Assembly: GCA_903893975.1 (NCBI GenBank)
Contig: CAITOL010000010.1
Location: 1 to 40,965, forward strand
DNA length: 40,965 nucleotides
DNA from: an uncultured Rhodospirillales bacterium
GTDB taxonomy: Bacteria; Pseudomonadota; Alphaproteobacteria; Acetobacterales; Acetobacteraceae
Direction: 5' to 3'
Shown: in pieces, positions 6,850 to 14,916 of the stretch
How positions within the stretch are numbered: position 1 is the stretch's first letter
How the letters are laid out: every line of letters begins with the position of its first letter
Translations under genes and position numbers: made by a program
Notes under the pieces: generated by a model
Told to the model about the DNA's origin: nothing
Databases searched by the model: none
Seen by the model: the letters and a program-made list of their open reading frames with translations, nothing else

Positions 6850-8180
6850 CCCAGCCGCCCCGGCCCCGCCCAGGCCTGCGCCGCCTGCTGCCCCGCAGCC
6901 TGCTGGGCCGCAGCCTGCTGATCATCCTGCTGCCTTTGGTGCTGTTGCAGGCAGTGGTCTGGCAGATTTTCTACCGCAGCCATCTCGATATTCTCTCCCG
7001 CCGCCTGTCGATGGCCATCGCCGGCGAAATCGGCGCCATCGTGGAATTGCTGGAACGTTTCCCCAGCCCCGAAGACCGCGACTGGATCAGCAAAGGCGCC
7101 TGGGACCGGTCGGACCTGAAAATCACCGTCCTCCCCCCCGCCACGCTACAACCGGACCGCCGCCGCTTTCTGCTGCGGGTCGAACAGCGCAGCCTGAACA
7201 CCGCCTTGCGCGAGCGCGTCGGCCGCCCGTTCCATGTCAGCTGGGGCAACGACCCCGATCCGGTGATTGTGGAGGTCCGGCTTACCGACCAGATCCTGCG
7301 GGTCGAAGTGCCGCGCAAGCGGCTGTTCACCCTGCCGATCTACCTGTTCGTGGTCTTCCTCGTCGGCACCGCCGTCGTGCTCGGTGGCATCGCGGTGCTG
7401 TTCATGCACCGCCAGGTGCGCGGCATCAAACGCCTCGCCACCGCCGCCGAAGCCTTCGGGCGCGGCCGCGAAACCCCGCCCATCCGCCCCGAAGGCGCCA
7501 TCGAAGTGCGGCAGGCCGCCGCCGCCTTCAACGAAATGCAAGCCCGGGTGCAGCTATTCCTGCGTCAGCGCACGGAAATGCTGGCCGGCGTCTCGCACGA
7601 CCTGCGCACCCCGCTCACCCGCATCCGCCTCAGCCTGGAAATGCTGCCACAAGACGCCAGCACCGCTGCCGACATCGCCGACATCACCGCCGATCTGGAG
7701 GAGATGGACCGCATGATTGCCGGCTACCTGGACTTCGTCCGTGGCGTCGGCCAGGAAACCGCCGTTATGACCGACCTGGTGCCGGTGCTGCACTGGGTCG
7801 CCAGCCAGGCCCGCCGCGCCGGCGCCAGCATCACGCTGACCGCCCCGGCCAGCCTCGATCTGCCCTTGCGGCCGGAAGCGATGCGCCGCGCCATCACCAA
7901 CCTGGTGGACAACGCCCGCCGCCACGCGCGCCACGTGCAGATCTCCGCCTGGCAAGACAGCCCCGAGACCGTTGCAATCCTGGTGGAAGATGACGGTCCA
8001 GGCATCCCGCCAGACCGCCGGGAAGATGTGTTCCGGCCGTTTGAAACTGGCGCACAGGGCGGCACTGGCCTCGGCCTTACCATCGTGCGCGATATCGTCC
8101 GCGCCCATGGCGGCGATGTCACGCTGGCCGACAGCCTGCTCGGCGGGCTGTCGGCGCGGATCAGCCTACCGGCGGTTTAG
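6846..8180 (+). CDS. EnvZ-like sensor histidine kinase
   Basis: 444-residue membrane kinase starting at GTG, four-base GTGA overlap with the response regulator. Order: transmembrane helix about 22-42, periplasmic sensor region 43-160, second helix about 162-186, HAMP about 187-240, HisKA with H251 in GVSHDLRTPLTRI, then HATPase_c with N356 in TNLVDNARRHA, D383/G386 in EDDGPGIPP and G-rich GGTGLGLTIV (405-413). All catalytic boxes look intact. The modest periplasmic domain has no recognisable ligand fold. It is the presumed phosphodonor of the adjacent regulator. Its stop codon overlaps that of the convergent phasin gene by four bases. Confidence 0.92.
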   Translation: MTQPPRPRPGLRRLLPRSLLGRSLLIILLPLVLLQAVVWQIFYRSHLDILSRRLSMAIAGEIGAIVELLERFPSPEDRDWISKGAWDRSDLKITVLPPATLQPDRRRFLLRVEQRSLNTALRERVGRPFHVSWGNDPDPVIVEVRLTDQILRVEVPRKRLFTLPIYLFVVFLVGTAVVLGGIAVLFMHRQVRGIKRLATAAEAFGRGRETPPIRPEGAIEVRQAAAAFNEMQARVQLFLRQRTEMLAGVSHDLRTPLTRIRLSLEMLPQDASTAADIADITADLEEMDRMIAGYLDFVRGVGQETAVMTDLVPVLHWVASQARRAGASITLTAPASLDLPLRPEAMRRAITNLVDNARRHARHVQISAWQDSPETVAILVEDDGPGIPPDRREDVFRPFETGAQGGTGLGLTIVRDIVRAHGGDVTLADSLLGGLSARISLPAV

Positions 8181-8677
8181 TGTTTGCCCAACTTAGCGGC
8201 CAGCGTCTTGGCCTCGTCCAACGCTTCCGCCACCCGCTTGTGCAGCACATCCACCGCTTCCGCGTTGGCGCGTTGCATCAGATCGGCGAGTTCCTTGGAA
8301 TGCGCCACCGCCCGGGAATAGGCGTCTTTCACCGCCTCGGCCTGCGGCGCCGCCAGCCCCTTGCCGCCGGTGCTCGCCAGGGTTTTCAACGTTTCCGTCA
8401 GCTCGCCGATGGTTTGCTGCACCATCTCCAACTGCCGGCGTGCCACCGCCTGCGCCCCTTCCAGCGCGATGCGGTTCGCCGCCGCCAACGCTTCCAGATT
8501 GCGCTGCACGCTGGCGGTCCAGCCGGATAAATCAGGCGCCCCGGGCATCGCGGGCATGCTGGGCATGGCGCTGAACATGCGGCCAAACTCCTCCGCCGCC
8601 TTTTGCGCCTGCGCCTGCACCTGGGTCATCGCGGCGGCAAACGGATTGTCGAAGCCGGTCTTGGGCTGTTCGGCCAT
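8177..8677 (-). CDS. Phasin family protein (granule-associated)
   Basis: 166 residues, almost wholly alpha-helical and Ala/Gln/Glu-rich. NPFAAAMTQVQAQAQKAAEEF and ASVQRNLEALAAANRIALEGAQ match the phasin signature: amphipathic helices that coat polyhydroxyalkanoate granules. A Met/Pro-rich linker (about 38-50) separates the N-terminal helix from the phasin core. The ATG at 8677 is preferred to one 14 codons upstream because GAAGGA precedes it and the upstream segment is coding for the TetR-like protein. Only one base separates it from the TetR-like stop, suggesting translational coupling. No PHA synthase gene is in the window. Confidence 0.85.
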   Translation of the reverse strand: MAEQPKTGFDNPFAAAMTQVQAQAQKAAEEFGRMFSAMPSMPAMPGAPDLSGWTASVQRNLEALAAANRIALEGAQAVARRQLEMVQQTIGELTETLKTLASTGGKGLAAPQAEAVKDAYSRAVAHSKELADLMQRANAEAVDVLHKRVAEALDEAKTLAAKLGKH

Positions 8678-8678
8678 G

Positions 8679-9302
8679 TCAGGGTCCTTCGTGGGAAAGC
8701 TCGTTGGGAACATCGTCAACCTCGCGCGGCGCGGGCGTGCGCACCCGGCTGGCCAGCGTCGCCTCTGCCTGCTCGGCGCGGTTCAACGCCTGATCCAGCG
8801 CGGCCATGGTGGCGGACAGATCTTCGGACAGATCGCGCTGCCAGGCCCGCACCGTCCACAGCCACACCGCCAGCAACCCCTTGGCGCGCAACCGGCCTTT
8901 CAGCCCGTGGGACTCGATCCCCGCGCCCTGCAACAGCCAGCCCATGCTGCGCAAACTGCTGGATGCCAGCAGCAGCGCCGTTGGTGGATCGAACGGCAAG
9001 GCCTGCAACAGCGCAATCACCCCGTCACGATGGCTCTGCAACACGTCGATCCGGCGCATCACGATATCGAACAGCGCATCGCGCGGCGCGCTGTCGCCCA
9101 CCCCCTCCAGCGCCGCCTGATCGGCCAGGCTGCCAAAGCGCAGCAACACCGCGCAACGCCCGGCAAAGCGCGCCCGCGCCCGGGCCAGGTCCAGCCCCGC
9201 CGCGCGCGCCGCGCCGGCCACGCTGGCCGACCGCCAGCCCTTGCGGGCCGCGAGGTCGAAAAACGCCGCGATCAGCGCGCGGTCGAAATCATGATCGTCC
9301 AT
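8679..9302 (-). CDS. TetR-like (COQ9/TetR N-terminal type) putative regulator
   Basis: 207 residues from the ATG at 9302. The first 60 residues resemble a TetR helix-turn-helix: ALIAAFFDLAARKGWRSASV, then a short turn and AGAARAAGLDLARARARF. The rest is helical with a Trp-rich patch near 145-165 and a charged C-terminus. It starts eight bases after the proC stop and ends one base before the phasin start, so proC-tetR-phasin look co-transcribed. It may regulate the phasin, but the DNA-binding helix is degenerate compared with classical TetR proteins, and a COQ9-like non-DNA-binding role is an alternative. Confidence 0.7.
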   Translation of the reverse strand: MDDHDFDRALIAAFFDLAARKGWRSASVAGAARAAGLDLARARARFAGRCAVLLRFGSLADQAALEGVGDSAPRDALFDIVMRRIDVLQSHRDGVIALLQALPFDPPTALLLASSSLRSMGWLLQGAGIESHGLKGRLRAKGLLAVWLWTVRAWQRDLSEDLSATMAALDQALNRAEQAEATLASRVRTPAPREVDDVPNELSHEGP

Positions 9303-9310
9303 GGCGGGGC

Positions 9311-10114
9311 CTAGCCAGCCAACTCGCGGGACCGGACGGTCGCCGCCGCAATCGCCACATCCACCGCCTTCGGCCACGCATCCGCCGCCATCAGCACCTT
9401 CAGCGCCGCCTCCGTCGTCCCCTTCGGGCTGGTCACGTTCTGCCGCAGCACCCCCGATGCCTCCGGGCTCGCCGCCAGCAACGCGCCCGCGCCGGTCACG
9501 GTCTGGCGCGCCAGCAGCCGGGCCAGATCGGCCGGAATCCCCTGCGCCAACGCCGCCTGCTCCATCAACTCCGCCAGCAGAAACACATAGGCCGGGCCAC
9601 TGCCGGACACCGCGGTCACCGGGTCGATCAGCGCTTCATCCTCCACCCACGCCACCACCCCGATCGCGCGCAGCAACCGGTCGCACAAATCGCGCTGCCC
9701 CGCCGTCACCCGGCCATTCGGGCAGCCCACCGTCACCCCCTGGCGCACCGCCGCCGGGGTGTTGGGCATGGCGCGCACAATCGCCGCATCGCCCAGCAAT
9801 GCCTGCATCCCCGCCAAAGTGCGGCCGGCCATGATGGACAGAAACACCGCGCTGCCGGCAAACCGCCGATACAGCGGCAACGTCTCCGCCGCCGATTGCG
9901 GCTTGACCGCCAAAATCACCGCTGCCGGGGCAAAATCCGCCGGAATCGCCGCCGCATCGGTCACCACCGTCAACTCCGGCCCGGGGGATGCCGGGCCGGT
10001 CGGATCAACCGCGATCGACGGCGCCAGCCCCGCCTCCCGCCACCCGGCCAGCATCGCGCCACCCATCTTGCCGAAGCCCACCAGCAGCAGCGGCGGAATG
10101 CGATCCTGCGTCAT
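9311..10114 (-). CDS. proC: Pyrroline-5-carboxylate reductase
   Basis: 267-residue NAD(P)H-dependent enzyme catalysing the last step of proline synthesis. Rossmann motif VGFGKMGGAM at 12-21, RAMPNTPA (114-121), SGSGPAYVF (170-178) and the C-terminal TSPKGTTEAAL loop, all ProC signatures. Length is normal. It lies downstream of a YbjN-like gene (37-base gap) and eight bases upstream of the TetR-like gene. Confidence 0.95.
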   Translation of the reverse strand: MTQDRIPPLLLVGFGKMGGAMLAGWREAGLAPSIAVDPTGPASPGPELTVVTDAAAIPADFAPAAVILAVKPQSAAETLPLYRRFAGSAVFLSIMAGRTLAGMQALLGDAAIVRAMPNTPAAVRQGVTVGCPNGRVTAGQRDLCDRLLRAIGVVAWVEDEALIDPVTAVSGSGPAYVFLLAELMEQAALAQGIPADLARLLARQTVTGAGALLAASPEASGVLRQNVTSPKGTTEAALKVLMAADAWPKAVDVAIAAATVRSRELAG

Positions 10115-10151
10115 GATTTCATCCGTGGTTTAGCCAAACACATCAACAGCT

Positions 10152-10655
10152 TCACGCTTCGCCCGCGCATTCCAGCATCGCCGCCTGCAACGCCTCGGCC
10201 GGCGTTTTGCCGCCCCACAGCACGAACTGAAACGCGGGGTAGAAGCGCTCGCATTCGGTAATGGCGATATCGACCATATCCTCCAGGCTCTCCGCCGACA
10301 CGCCCGGCGCGCCGCGCAGCAGCACGGCATGGCGGAACAACGGCACCCCGTCTTCGGACTCCATGCCGAAATGGCCGATCCACAGCCGCTCATTGGCCAG
10401 CGCCAGCAATTCATACAACGCCGCCCGCCGCGGCGCCGGCACCTTCAGGTCGAAGGTGCAGGAGAAATGCATCGCCGAAATTTCATGCGACCAGTTGAAA
10501 TACAGCCCGTAGTCACACCACTGCCCCGGCGCCTCGGCGGCCATTTCCGAGTCATTGCGCCGATCGAACGCCCATTCATTGGCGGCGACGATCTGCTCCA
10601 TAACATCGAGCGGGTTGGCGGCGTGTTCTTGGACAATGCTCATCAGAGCTGACAT
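10152..10655 (-). CDS. YbjN domain-containing protein
   Basis: 167 residues. The alpha/beta pattern YGLYFNWSHEISAMHFSCTF, followed by LYELLALANERLWIGHFGM and LFRHAVLLRG, matches the YbjN family of small proteins with a type III secretion chaperone-like fold. The biochemical role is unknown; adjacency to proC is recurrent in alphaproteobacteria. The ATG at 10655 was taken (GGGAGA upstream); an in-frame start at 10724 adds a non-conserved piece and one at 10643 is also possible. Confidence 0.8.
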   Translation of the reverse strand: MSALMSIVQEHAANPLDVMEQIVAANEWAFDRRNDSEMAAEAPGQWCDYGLYFNWSHEISAMHFSCTFDLKVPAPRRAALYELLALANERLWIGHFGMESEDGVPLFRHAVLLRGAPGVSAESLEDMVDIAITECERFYPAFQFVLWGGKTPAEALQAAMLECAGEA

Positions 10656-10736
10656 TGCAGGGTCTCCCGCGCTGGAGGAAGGCCAGTGTTCAACCTGCAC
10701 GCGGCTACGCGCAGGGTCAGCCATGGGGTCGAACCC

Positions 10737-10742
10737 ATCATA
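10737..10742 (-). promoter_or_regulatory. Possible -10 element (TATGAT) for the ybjN-like gene
   Basis: TATGAT on the minus strand, five of six matches to consensus, about 80 bases upstream of the start at 10655 in a 208-base gap. No strong -35 is seen. The gap (10656-10863) shows nothing else convincing. Confidence 0.3.
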
Positions 10743-10863
10743 TAGTGCGGTGCAAGCTCGATCACCACGATTTGTAGCCTACAGACCGGCAAATCCGCGC
10801 CGCAAGAGAGGAATACCCGCTCTCGCCCACATGTTCACCGTAATTTCGCGTAATCTGCGGCCG

Positions 10864-11121
10864 TCAGGCCCCATCCGCCGCCGGCAACGCCTCCAGGGCG
10901 GCAATCCGCGCCTCGGCCGCTTCCAGCCGCGCGTTGGTGGCCGCCAGCCGCTCGGCCAGCACCTCCACCTCCTCCTTGCGCACCAACTCCAGCCGCCGCA
11001 CCGCTTCATCCAGGCGGGCGCGGACCATCGCCTCCACCTCGTCCCGCAGGCCAGACATGGCGGAAATCGCGCCACCGGCCAGGCCGGCGAGGTCGTCAAA
11101 AATCTTCGGTCGGTCGCTCAT
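10864..11121 (-). CDS. ubiK: Ubiquinone biosynthesis accessory factor UbiK (BMFP/YqiC family)
   Basis: 85-residue protein: an N-terminal amphipathic segment (FDDLAGLAGGAISAMSGLRDE) then a long coiled coil (about 35-80, ARLEAAEARIAALEAL). This is the BMFP architecture of UbiK/YqiC, a trimeric coiled coil that assists the Ubi complex making ubiquinone under aerobic conditions. It is divergent from lgt; the gap contains a candidate promoter. The match is by architecture and N-terminal pattern. Confidence 0.85.
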   Translation of the reverse strand: MSDRPKIFDDLAGLAGGAISAMSGLRDEVEAMVRARLDEAVRRLELVRKEEVEVLAERLAATNARLEAAEARIAALEALPAADGA

Positions 11122-11164
11122 CAGCTACGCTCCTCCGCGCGGCTTCCACCTGCGCGCAGCCGCC

Positions 11165-11193
11165 TATATACCCCGCCCAGGGCGCGCCGTCAC
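11165..11193 (-). promoter_or_regulatory. Candidate promoter for ubiK
   Basis: On the minus strand GTGACG (11193-11188), a 17-base spacer and TATATA (11170-11165). The same TATATA reads identically on the plus strand and could be a -10 for lgt, though no good plus-strand -35 is visible. Confidence 0.45.
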
Positions 11194-11239
11194 CGGCGTT
11201 GGCCCGTTTATCATCCGGGGATGCACCACCTTGTTCACG

Positions 11240-12028
11240 ATGCGGCTGTTTCCAGACCCGACGGTGCTGATCCAGATCGGCCCGTTGATGATCCGCTATT
11301 ACGCGCTCGCCTACATCCTCGGCCTCGTGCTCGGCTGGCGGCTGCTGCGCGGCCTGGTGCGCCGCCCGCCGCCCGTCGCAACGCCGGAACAGGCGGACGA
11401 CTTCCTGACCTGGGCCACGCTCGGCGTCGTGCTCGGCGGCCGGCTGGGCTATGTGCTGTTCTACCAGCCCAGCCGCTTCCTGGCCGACCCATGGCAGATT
11501 TTCGCCGTCTGGCAGGGCGGCATGTCGTTCCATGGCGGCATGCTCGGGGTCGTCATCGCCACCGCCTGGTATTGCCGGCGCGAAAAAATCCCCATGCTGG
11601 CCTTTGGCGACCGCGTCGCGGTGGTGGCGCCCATCGGCCTCGGCTTCGGCCGCATCGCCAACTTCATCAACGGCGAACTCTGGGGCCGCCCGGCGCCGGA
11701 CTGGCTGCCCTGGGCGATGGCCTTTCCCAATGGCGGCCCGGTGCTGCGCCACCCCAGCCAGATCTATCAGGCGCTGCTGGAAGGCGCGCTGCTGCTGGCG
11801 ATCATGTGGGGCCTGTCGCGCCGCCCGGCGGTGCTGGCCCAACCCGGCCGGCTGGTCGGCGTCTTCCTGACCGGCTACGCCCTGGCGCGCATCACCGGAG
11901 AGTTTTTCCGCGAGCCCGATGCCTTCCTCGGCTTTCTGTTCGCCGGCATCACCATGGGGCAGCTGCTGTCGCTGCCCATGCTGGCGGTGGGGCTTTGGTT
12001 GGTGGGGCGGCGGCGGAAGATCGTTTGA
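11240..12028 (+). CDS. lgt: Prolipoprotein diacylglyceryl transferase
   Basis: 262-residue inner-membrane enzyme adding diacylglycerol from phosphatidylglycerol to the lipobox cysteine, the first step of lipoprotein maturation (Lnt, at the left edge, does the last). The Lgt signature GRIANFINGE is at 137-146 and SFHGGM, with the important His98, at 97-101; seven membrane segments are apparent. The ATG at 11240 begins MRLFPDPTVLIQIGP, the usual N-terminus; a TTG three codons upstream is possible. It is divergent from ubiK. A strong hairpin follows at 12039. Confidence 0.95.
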   Translation: MRLFPDPTVLIQIGPLMIRYYALAYILGLVLGWRLLRGLVRRPPPVATPEQADDFLTWATLGVVLGGRLGYVLFYQPSRFLADPWQIFAVWQGGMSFHGGMLGVVIATAWYCRREKIPMLAFGDRVAVVAPIGLGFGRIANFINGELWGRPAPDWLPWAMAFPNGGPVLRHPSQIYQALLEGALLLAIMWGLSRRPAVLAQPGRLVGVFLTGYALARITGEFFREPDAFLGFLFAGITMGQLLSLPMLAVGLWLVGRRRKIV

Positions 12029-12038
12029 GGGGAAGGGT

Positions 12039-12062
12039 GTTCTTTTTGTGAACAAAAAGAAC
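12039..12062. repeat. Perfect 9-bp inverted repeat downstream of lgt
   Basis: GTTCTTTTT (12039-12047), loop GTGAAC, AAAAAGAAC (12054-12062). It is followed by an A-rich stretch, and about 80 bases later TTTTCAAAAG and a run of seven T. The composition differs sharply from its GC-rich surroundings. Possible bidirectional terminator or a copy of a dispersed intergenic palindrome. The 156-base gap to the next gene holds nothing else recognised. Confidence 0.65.
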
Positions 12063-12184
12063 CCAAAAAACTTCATCACTTCCTAGGCTTCGCCGTACCC
12101 CACCGGCCCAGCCCGATACGCTCCCCACCCATTTTCAAAAGTTTTTTTGCGCCTCAGCCTTCTCGAAAGGACCGCCCGCCAACA

Positions 12185-13156
12185 ATGGAACGCCTGGACG
12201 CCTTCATGGCCCGCGCCAACACCGCCTACTACGCGGCGCAGGATCCGTTCGCCGACTTCACCACCGCGCCGGAAATCTCCCAGGTGTTCGGCGAATTGCT
12301 CGGCCTGTGGGCGGCCATGCAGTGGCAGGCCATGGGGGCCCCATCCCCGGTCATCCTCGCCGAGGCCGGACCCGGGCGCGGCACGCTGATGGCCGACGCG
12401 CTGCGGGCAATCCGCCGCATGGTGCCGGATTTCGCCGCCGCCTTGCAGCTGCATCTGGTGGAAAACTCCCCCCGGCTGCGCACAGTGCAGGCCGCCAAAC
12501 TGCCCGGCGCCATCTGGCACGATACGCTGGACACGCTGCCCCGCGGCCCGCTGCTGCTGCTGGCCAATGAATTCCTCGACGCCCTGCCCATCCGCCAGTT
12601 CGTCCGCCGCGGCAGCGGCTGGGCCGAACGCTACGTCGCCGACGGCGCCTTCACCGAACAGCCCGCCGCCGCCCTGGACCGCGCCGCCGATGATGGCGAG
12701 GTGGTGGAGGTGGACGAGGTCGCCATCACCCTGACCACCGCCCTCGCCGAGCGCATTGCCGCCCAAGGGGGCGCGGCCCTGTTCATCGATTACGGCCCCG
12801 CCACCTCCGCCCCGGGCGACAGCCTGCAAGCCCTGCGCGGCGGCACCGCCGCCAACCCACTGGCCGATCCCGGCAGCGCCGACCTGACGGCGCATGTGGA
12901 CTTCGCCGCGCTGGCACAGGCCGCCCGCAGCGTAGGTGCCGCCGTGCACGGCCCGCTGCCGCAAGGCCTGTTCCTGGCGCGGCTCGGGCTGTTCCAACGC
13001 ACCGGAGCGCTCGCCCGCACCCAGCAACCCGCCACCGCCTCCCGCCTGTTGGAAAGCGCCAAGCGCCTCGCCGAGCCCGACCAGATGGGACGGCTGTTCA
13101 AGGTGCTCGCGGTTTGCCACCCTGCGCTTCCCCTTCCCGCCGGATTTTCTGAATGA
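12185..13156 (+). CDS. MidA/NDUFAF7-type SAM-dependent methyltransferase
   Basis: 323 residues. The N-terminus AYYAAQDPFADFTTAPEISQ is the hallmark of the DUF185 family, whose mitochondrial member NDUFAF7/MidA methylates an arginine of complex I subunit NDUFS2. SAM-binding EAGPGRGTL (60-68), NEFLDALP (128-135) and FIDYG are conserved. It is shorter at the N-terminus than typical members (about 350), and the glycine-rich insertion usually found before DFTTAPEIS is missing. GAAAGGA precedes the ATG. The stop overlaps the pgeF start by four bases. The complex I target is family knowledge and is not shown here. Confidence 0.88.
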   Translation: MERLDAFMARANTAYYAAQDPFADFTTAPEISQVFGELLGLWAAMQWQAMGAPSPVILAEAGPGRGTLMADALRAIRRMVPDFAAALQLHLVENSPRLRTVQAAKLPGAIWHDTLDTLPRGPLLLLANEFLDALPIRQFVRRGSGWAERYVADGAFTEQPAAALDRAADDGEVVEVDEVAITLTTALAERIAAQGGAALFIDYGPATSAPGDSLQALRGGTAANPLADPGSADLTAHVDFAALAQAARSVGAAVHGPLPQGLFLARLGLFQRTGALARTQQPATASRLLESAKRLAEPDQMGRLFKVLAVCHPALPLPAGFSE

Positions 13157-13914
13157 CCGCCGAGTTTATCGCCGTCCCCGACCTCGCCGTGCCGAACGGC
13201 TTCTTCACCCGCAATGGCGGCGTGTCCACCGGCCCGTTCGCCAGCCTCAACTGCTCGCTCTCCGGGCAGGATGCGCGGGACCATGTGCTGGAAAACCGCG
13301 CCCGCGTCGCCCGCGCCCTCGGCGCCGACCCGGCAGCCCTGGTCGGGCTGACCCAGGTGCACGGCGCGGATACGGTCACGGTCACGCACGCCTGGCCCCC
13401 CGGCGCCGGCCCGCGCGCGGATGCCTGCGTCACCAACCAACCCGGCATCGCGCTGGGCATCGTCACCGCCGATTGCGCCCCGGTGCTGTTCGCCGATGCG
13501 CGGCACGGTGTGGTCGGCGCCGCCCATGCCGGCTGGCGCGGCGCGGTGCTCGGCATTCTGGACTCCACCCTGGCCGCCATGCAGGCGCTCGGCGCCCACC
13601 CCGCCGACACCGTCGCCGCCGTCGGCCCCTGCATCGGCCAGGCCAGCTACGAAGTCGCCGCCGATCTGCACGACGCGGTGCTGGCGCAAAACCCGGCCGC
13701 CGCCGTGTTCTTCGCCGATGGCGTGCGGCCGGAACGCTGGCAGTTCGACCTCGCCGGCTACTGCGCCGCCCGGCTGCGCGCGCTCGGCATCGGCCAGGTG
13801 ATCGTCACCGGGCATGACACCCTGGCGGACGACGCCCGCTTCTTCAGCCATCGCCGCCGTACGCTTGCCAATGCCGGCCCGATCGGCCACCAGATTTCCG
13901 TCATCAGGCTGTGA
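13153..13914 (+). CDS. pgeF: Peptidoglycan editing factor PgeF (multicopper polyphenol oxidase/laccase domain)
   Basis: 253-residue cytosolic protein of the YfiH/LACC1 family. Metal-site residues are present: H70 in LTQVHGADTV, C108 in GIVTADCAPVLF and H125 in GAAHAGWRG; the C-terminal HDTLADDARFFSHRR motif is also typical. Family work in E. coli links YfiH to removing wrongly incorporated residues from UDP-MurNAc peptide precursors; older annotation is laccase. ATGA overlap with the methyltransferase gene implies coupling. Confidence 0.92.
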   Translation: MTAEFIAVPDLAVPNGFFTRNGGVSTGPFASLNCSLSGQDARDHVLENRARVARALGADPAALVGLTQVHGADTVTVTHAWPPGAGPRADACVTNQPGIALGIVTADCAPVLFADARHGVVGAAHAGWRGAVLGILDSTLAAMQALGAHPADTVAAVGPCIGQASYEVAADLHDAVLAQNPAAAVFFADGVRPERWQFDLAGYCAARLRALGIGQVIVTGHDTLADDARFFSHRRRTLANAGPIGHQISVIRL

Positions 13915-13922
13915 CCTCCGCC

Positions 13923-13991
13923 ATGCCCTATATGTATTTCTTCATCGTGCTGCTGGTGCTGACGCTGATGGTGTCCTGTGCGCTGGTCTAG
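13923..13991 (+). CDS. Possible 22-residue hydrophobic peptide
   Basis: A very short frame MPYMYFFIVLLVLTLMVSCALV in the gap between pgeF and the lipoprotein gene; it would be a single membrane helix. Its last 14 bases overlap the next gene's GTG start. No clear ribosome-binding site is seen. It could be a coupling leader for the lipoprotein gene, a real micropeptide, or chance. Confidence 0.25.
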   Translation: MPYMYFFIVLLVLTLMVSCALV

Positions 13992-14829
13992 CCTCGCGCT
14001 CGGCGCACTGCTGCTGGCTCTCGCCGGCTGCGGCGGCCTGCCCCGCCCGTTTGAAGGCGCGCCCGGCACGGTCGCCTCGCAACTGCTCGCCCCACCGCCG
14101 GCCCGTCTGGCCATCCCCCCCGCCCCGGCCGCCAACCTGGCAGCCGAGCTGACCAAGGGCCTGCGCGGCATGGAGGTCCCGGCCTTCGCCACCCCCGCCC
14201 GCCCGGGCGACTGGGTGGTAGACACCACCGGCGCCGACACCGGCGGCCTCATCACCCCCACCTTCACCGTGCGCGACCCCGGCGGCACCGCGCGCGGCAC
14301 CGTCACCGCCCCCGCTCTGCCGGCGGCGGACTGGGCGCAGATGGCGCCGGCCACCAGCGCCCGCATCGCCGCCGCCGTCGTACCGCAACTCGGCACGCTG
14401 CTGACGAAAATCGAGGCCGAGCGCCGCCAGAACGACCCGACCTCCTTGGTCAACCGCCCCGCCCGCATCTACGTCGCCGACGTCGTCGGCGCGCCCGGTG
14501 ACGGCAACACCTCCCTGGCACGGCAGATGCGGCGCGAACTGCAGCTGCAAGGCTTCACCGTGCAGGAAAAGCCGGATCATCCAGACTTTACCGTCGTCGG
14601 CACCGTCAAGCTCACGCCGCTGCCGGGCAACCAGGAAAGCGTCGAGATTACCTGGATTATCAAGGACGACGCCGGCGCCGAGGCCGGCAAAATCGCCCAA
14701 CTCAACCAGGTCCCGCGCGGCACGCTGGCCGGGCTATGGGTAGATGTCGCCGTCATCGTCGCCCAGGAAGCCGCCGGCGGGGTGCATGACGTGATCGCCA
14801 ACCGCATCGGCACCCGCAAGAAACCCTGA
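13978..14829 (+). CDS. Predicted lipoprotein, function unknown
   Basis: 283 residues from GTG at 13978. The signal peptide ends in lipobox LALAGC (Cys18). The region to about 60 is Pro/Ala-rich; the remainder alternates strands and helices. RIYVADVVGAPGDGNTSLARQM near 162-183 and DFTVVGTVKLTPLPGNQESVEITWIIKD near 200-227 suggest a periplasmic binding-type fold seen in uncharacterised alphaproteobacterial lipoproteins. The GTG start is fixed by the signal peptide. It precedes prs by 87 bases. I do not recognise a function. Confidence 0.8.
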   Translation: MRWSSLALGALLLALAGCGGLPRPFEGAPGTVASQLLAPPPARLAIPPAPAANLAAELTKGLRGMEVPAFATPARPGDWVVDTTGADTGGLITPTFTVRDPGGTARGTVTAPALPAADWAQMAPATSARIAAAVVPQLGTLLTKIEAERRQNDPTSLVNRPARIYVADVVGAPGDGNTSLARQMRRELQLQGFTVQEKPDHPDFTVVGTVKLTPLPGNQESVEITWIIKDDAGAEAGKIAQLNQVPRGTLAGLWVDVAVIVAQEAAGGVHDVIANRIGTRKKP

Positions 14830-14916
14830 AGAATGTGACAAAACTCTGCCCGGGCTTCGTGGACAGGCCGCGGCCCGGTTGCTAGAACGCGGGCGCCCCA
14901 GCCGGATGACATCCTG

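Noticed and set aside
10710-10740. T-arm-like sequence (minus strand, GGGTTCGACCC) suggesting a tRNA gene
   Set aside because: The arm and loop fit a tRNA, but no matching acceptor stem, D-arm or anticodon arm can be built in the 60 bases upstream. Treated as chance within the ybjN leader.
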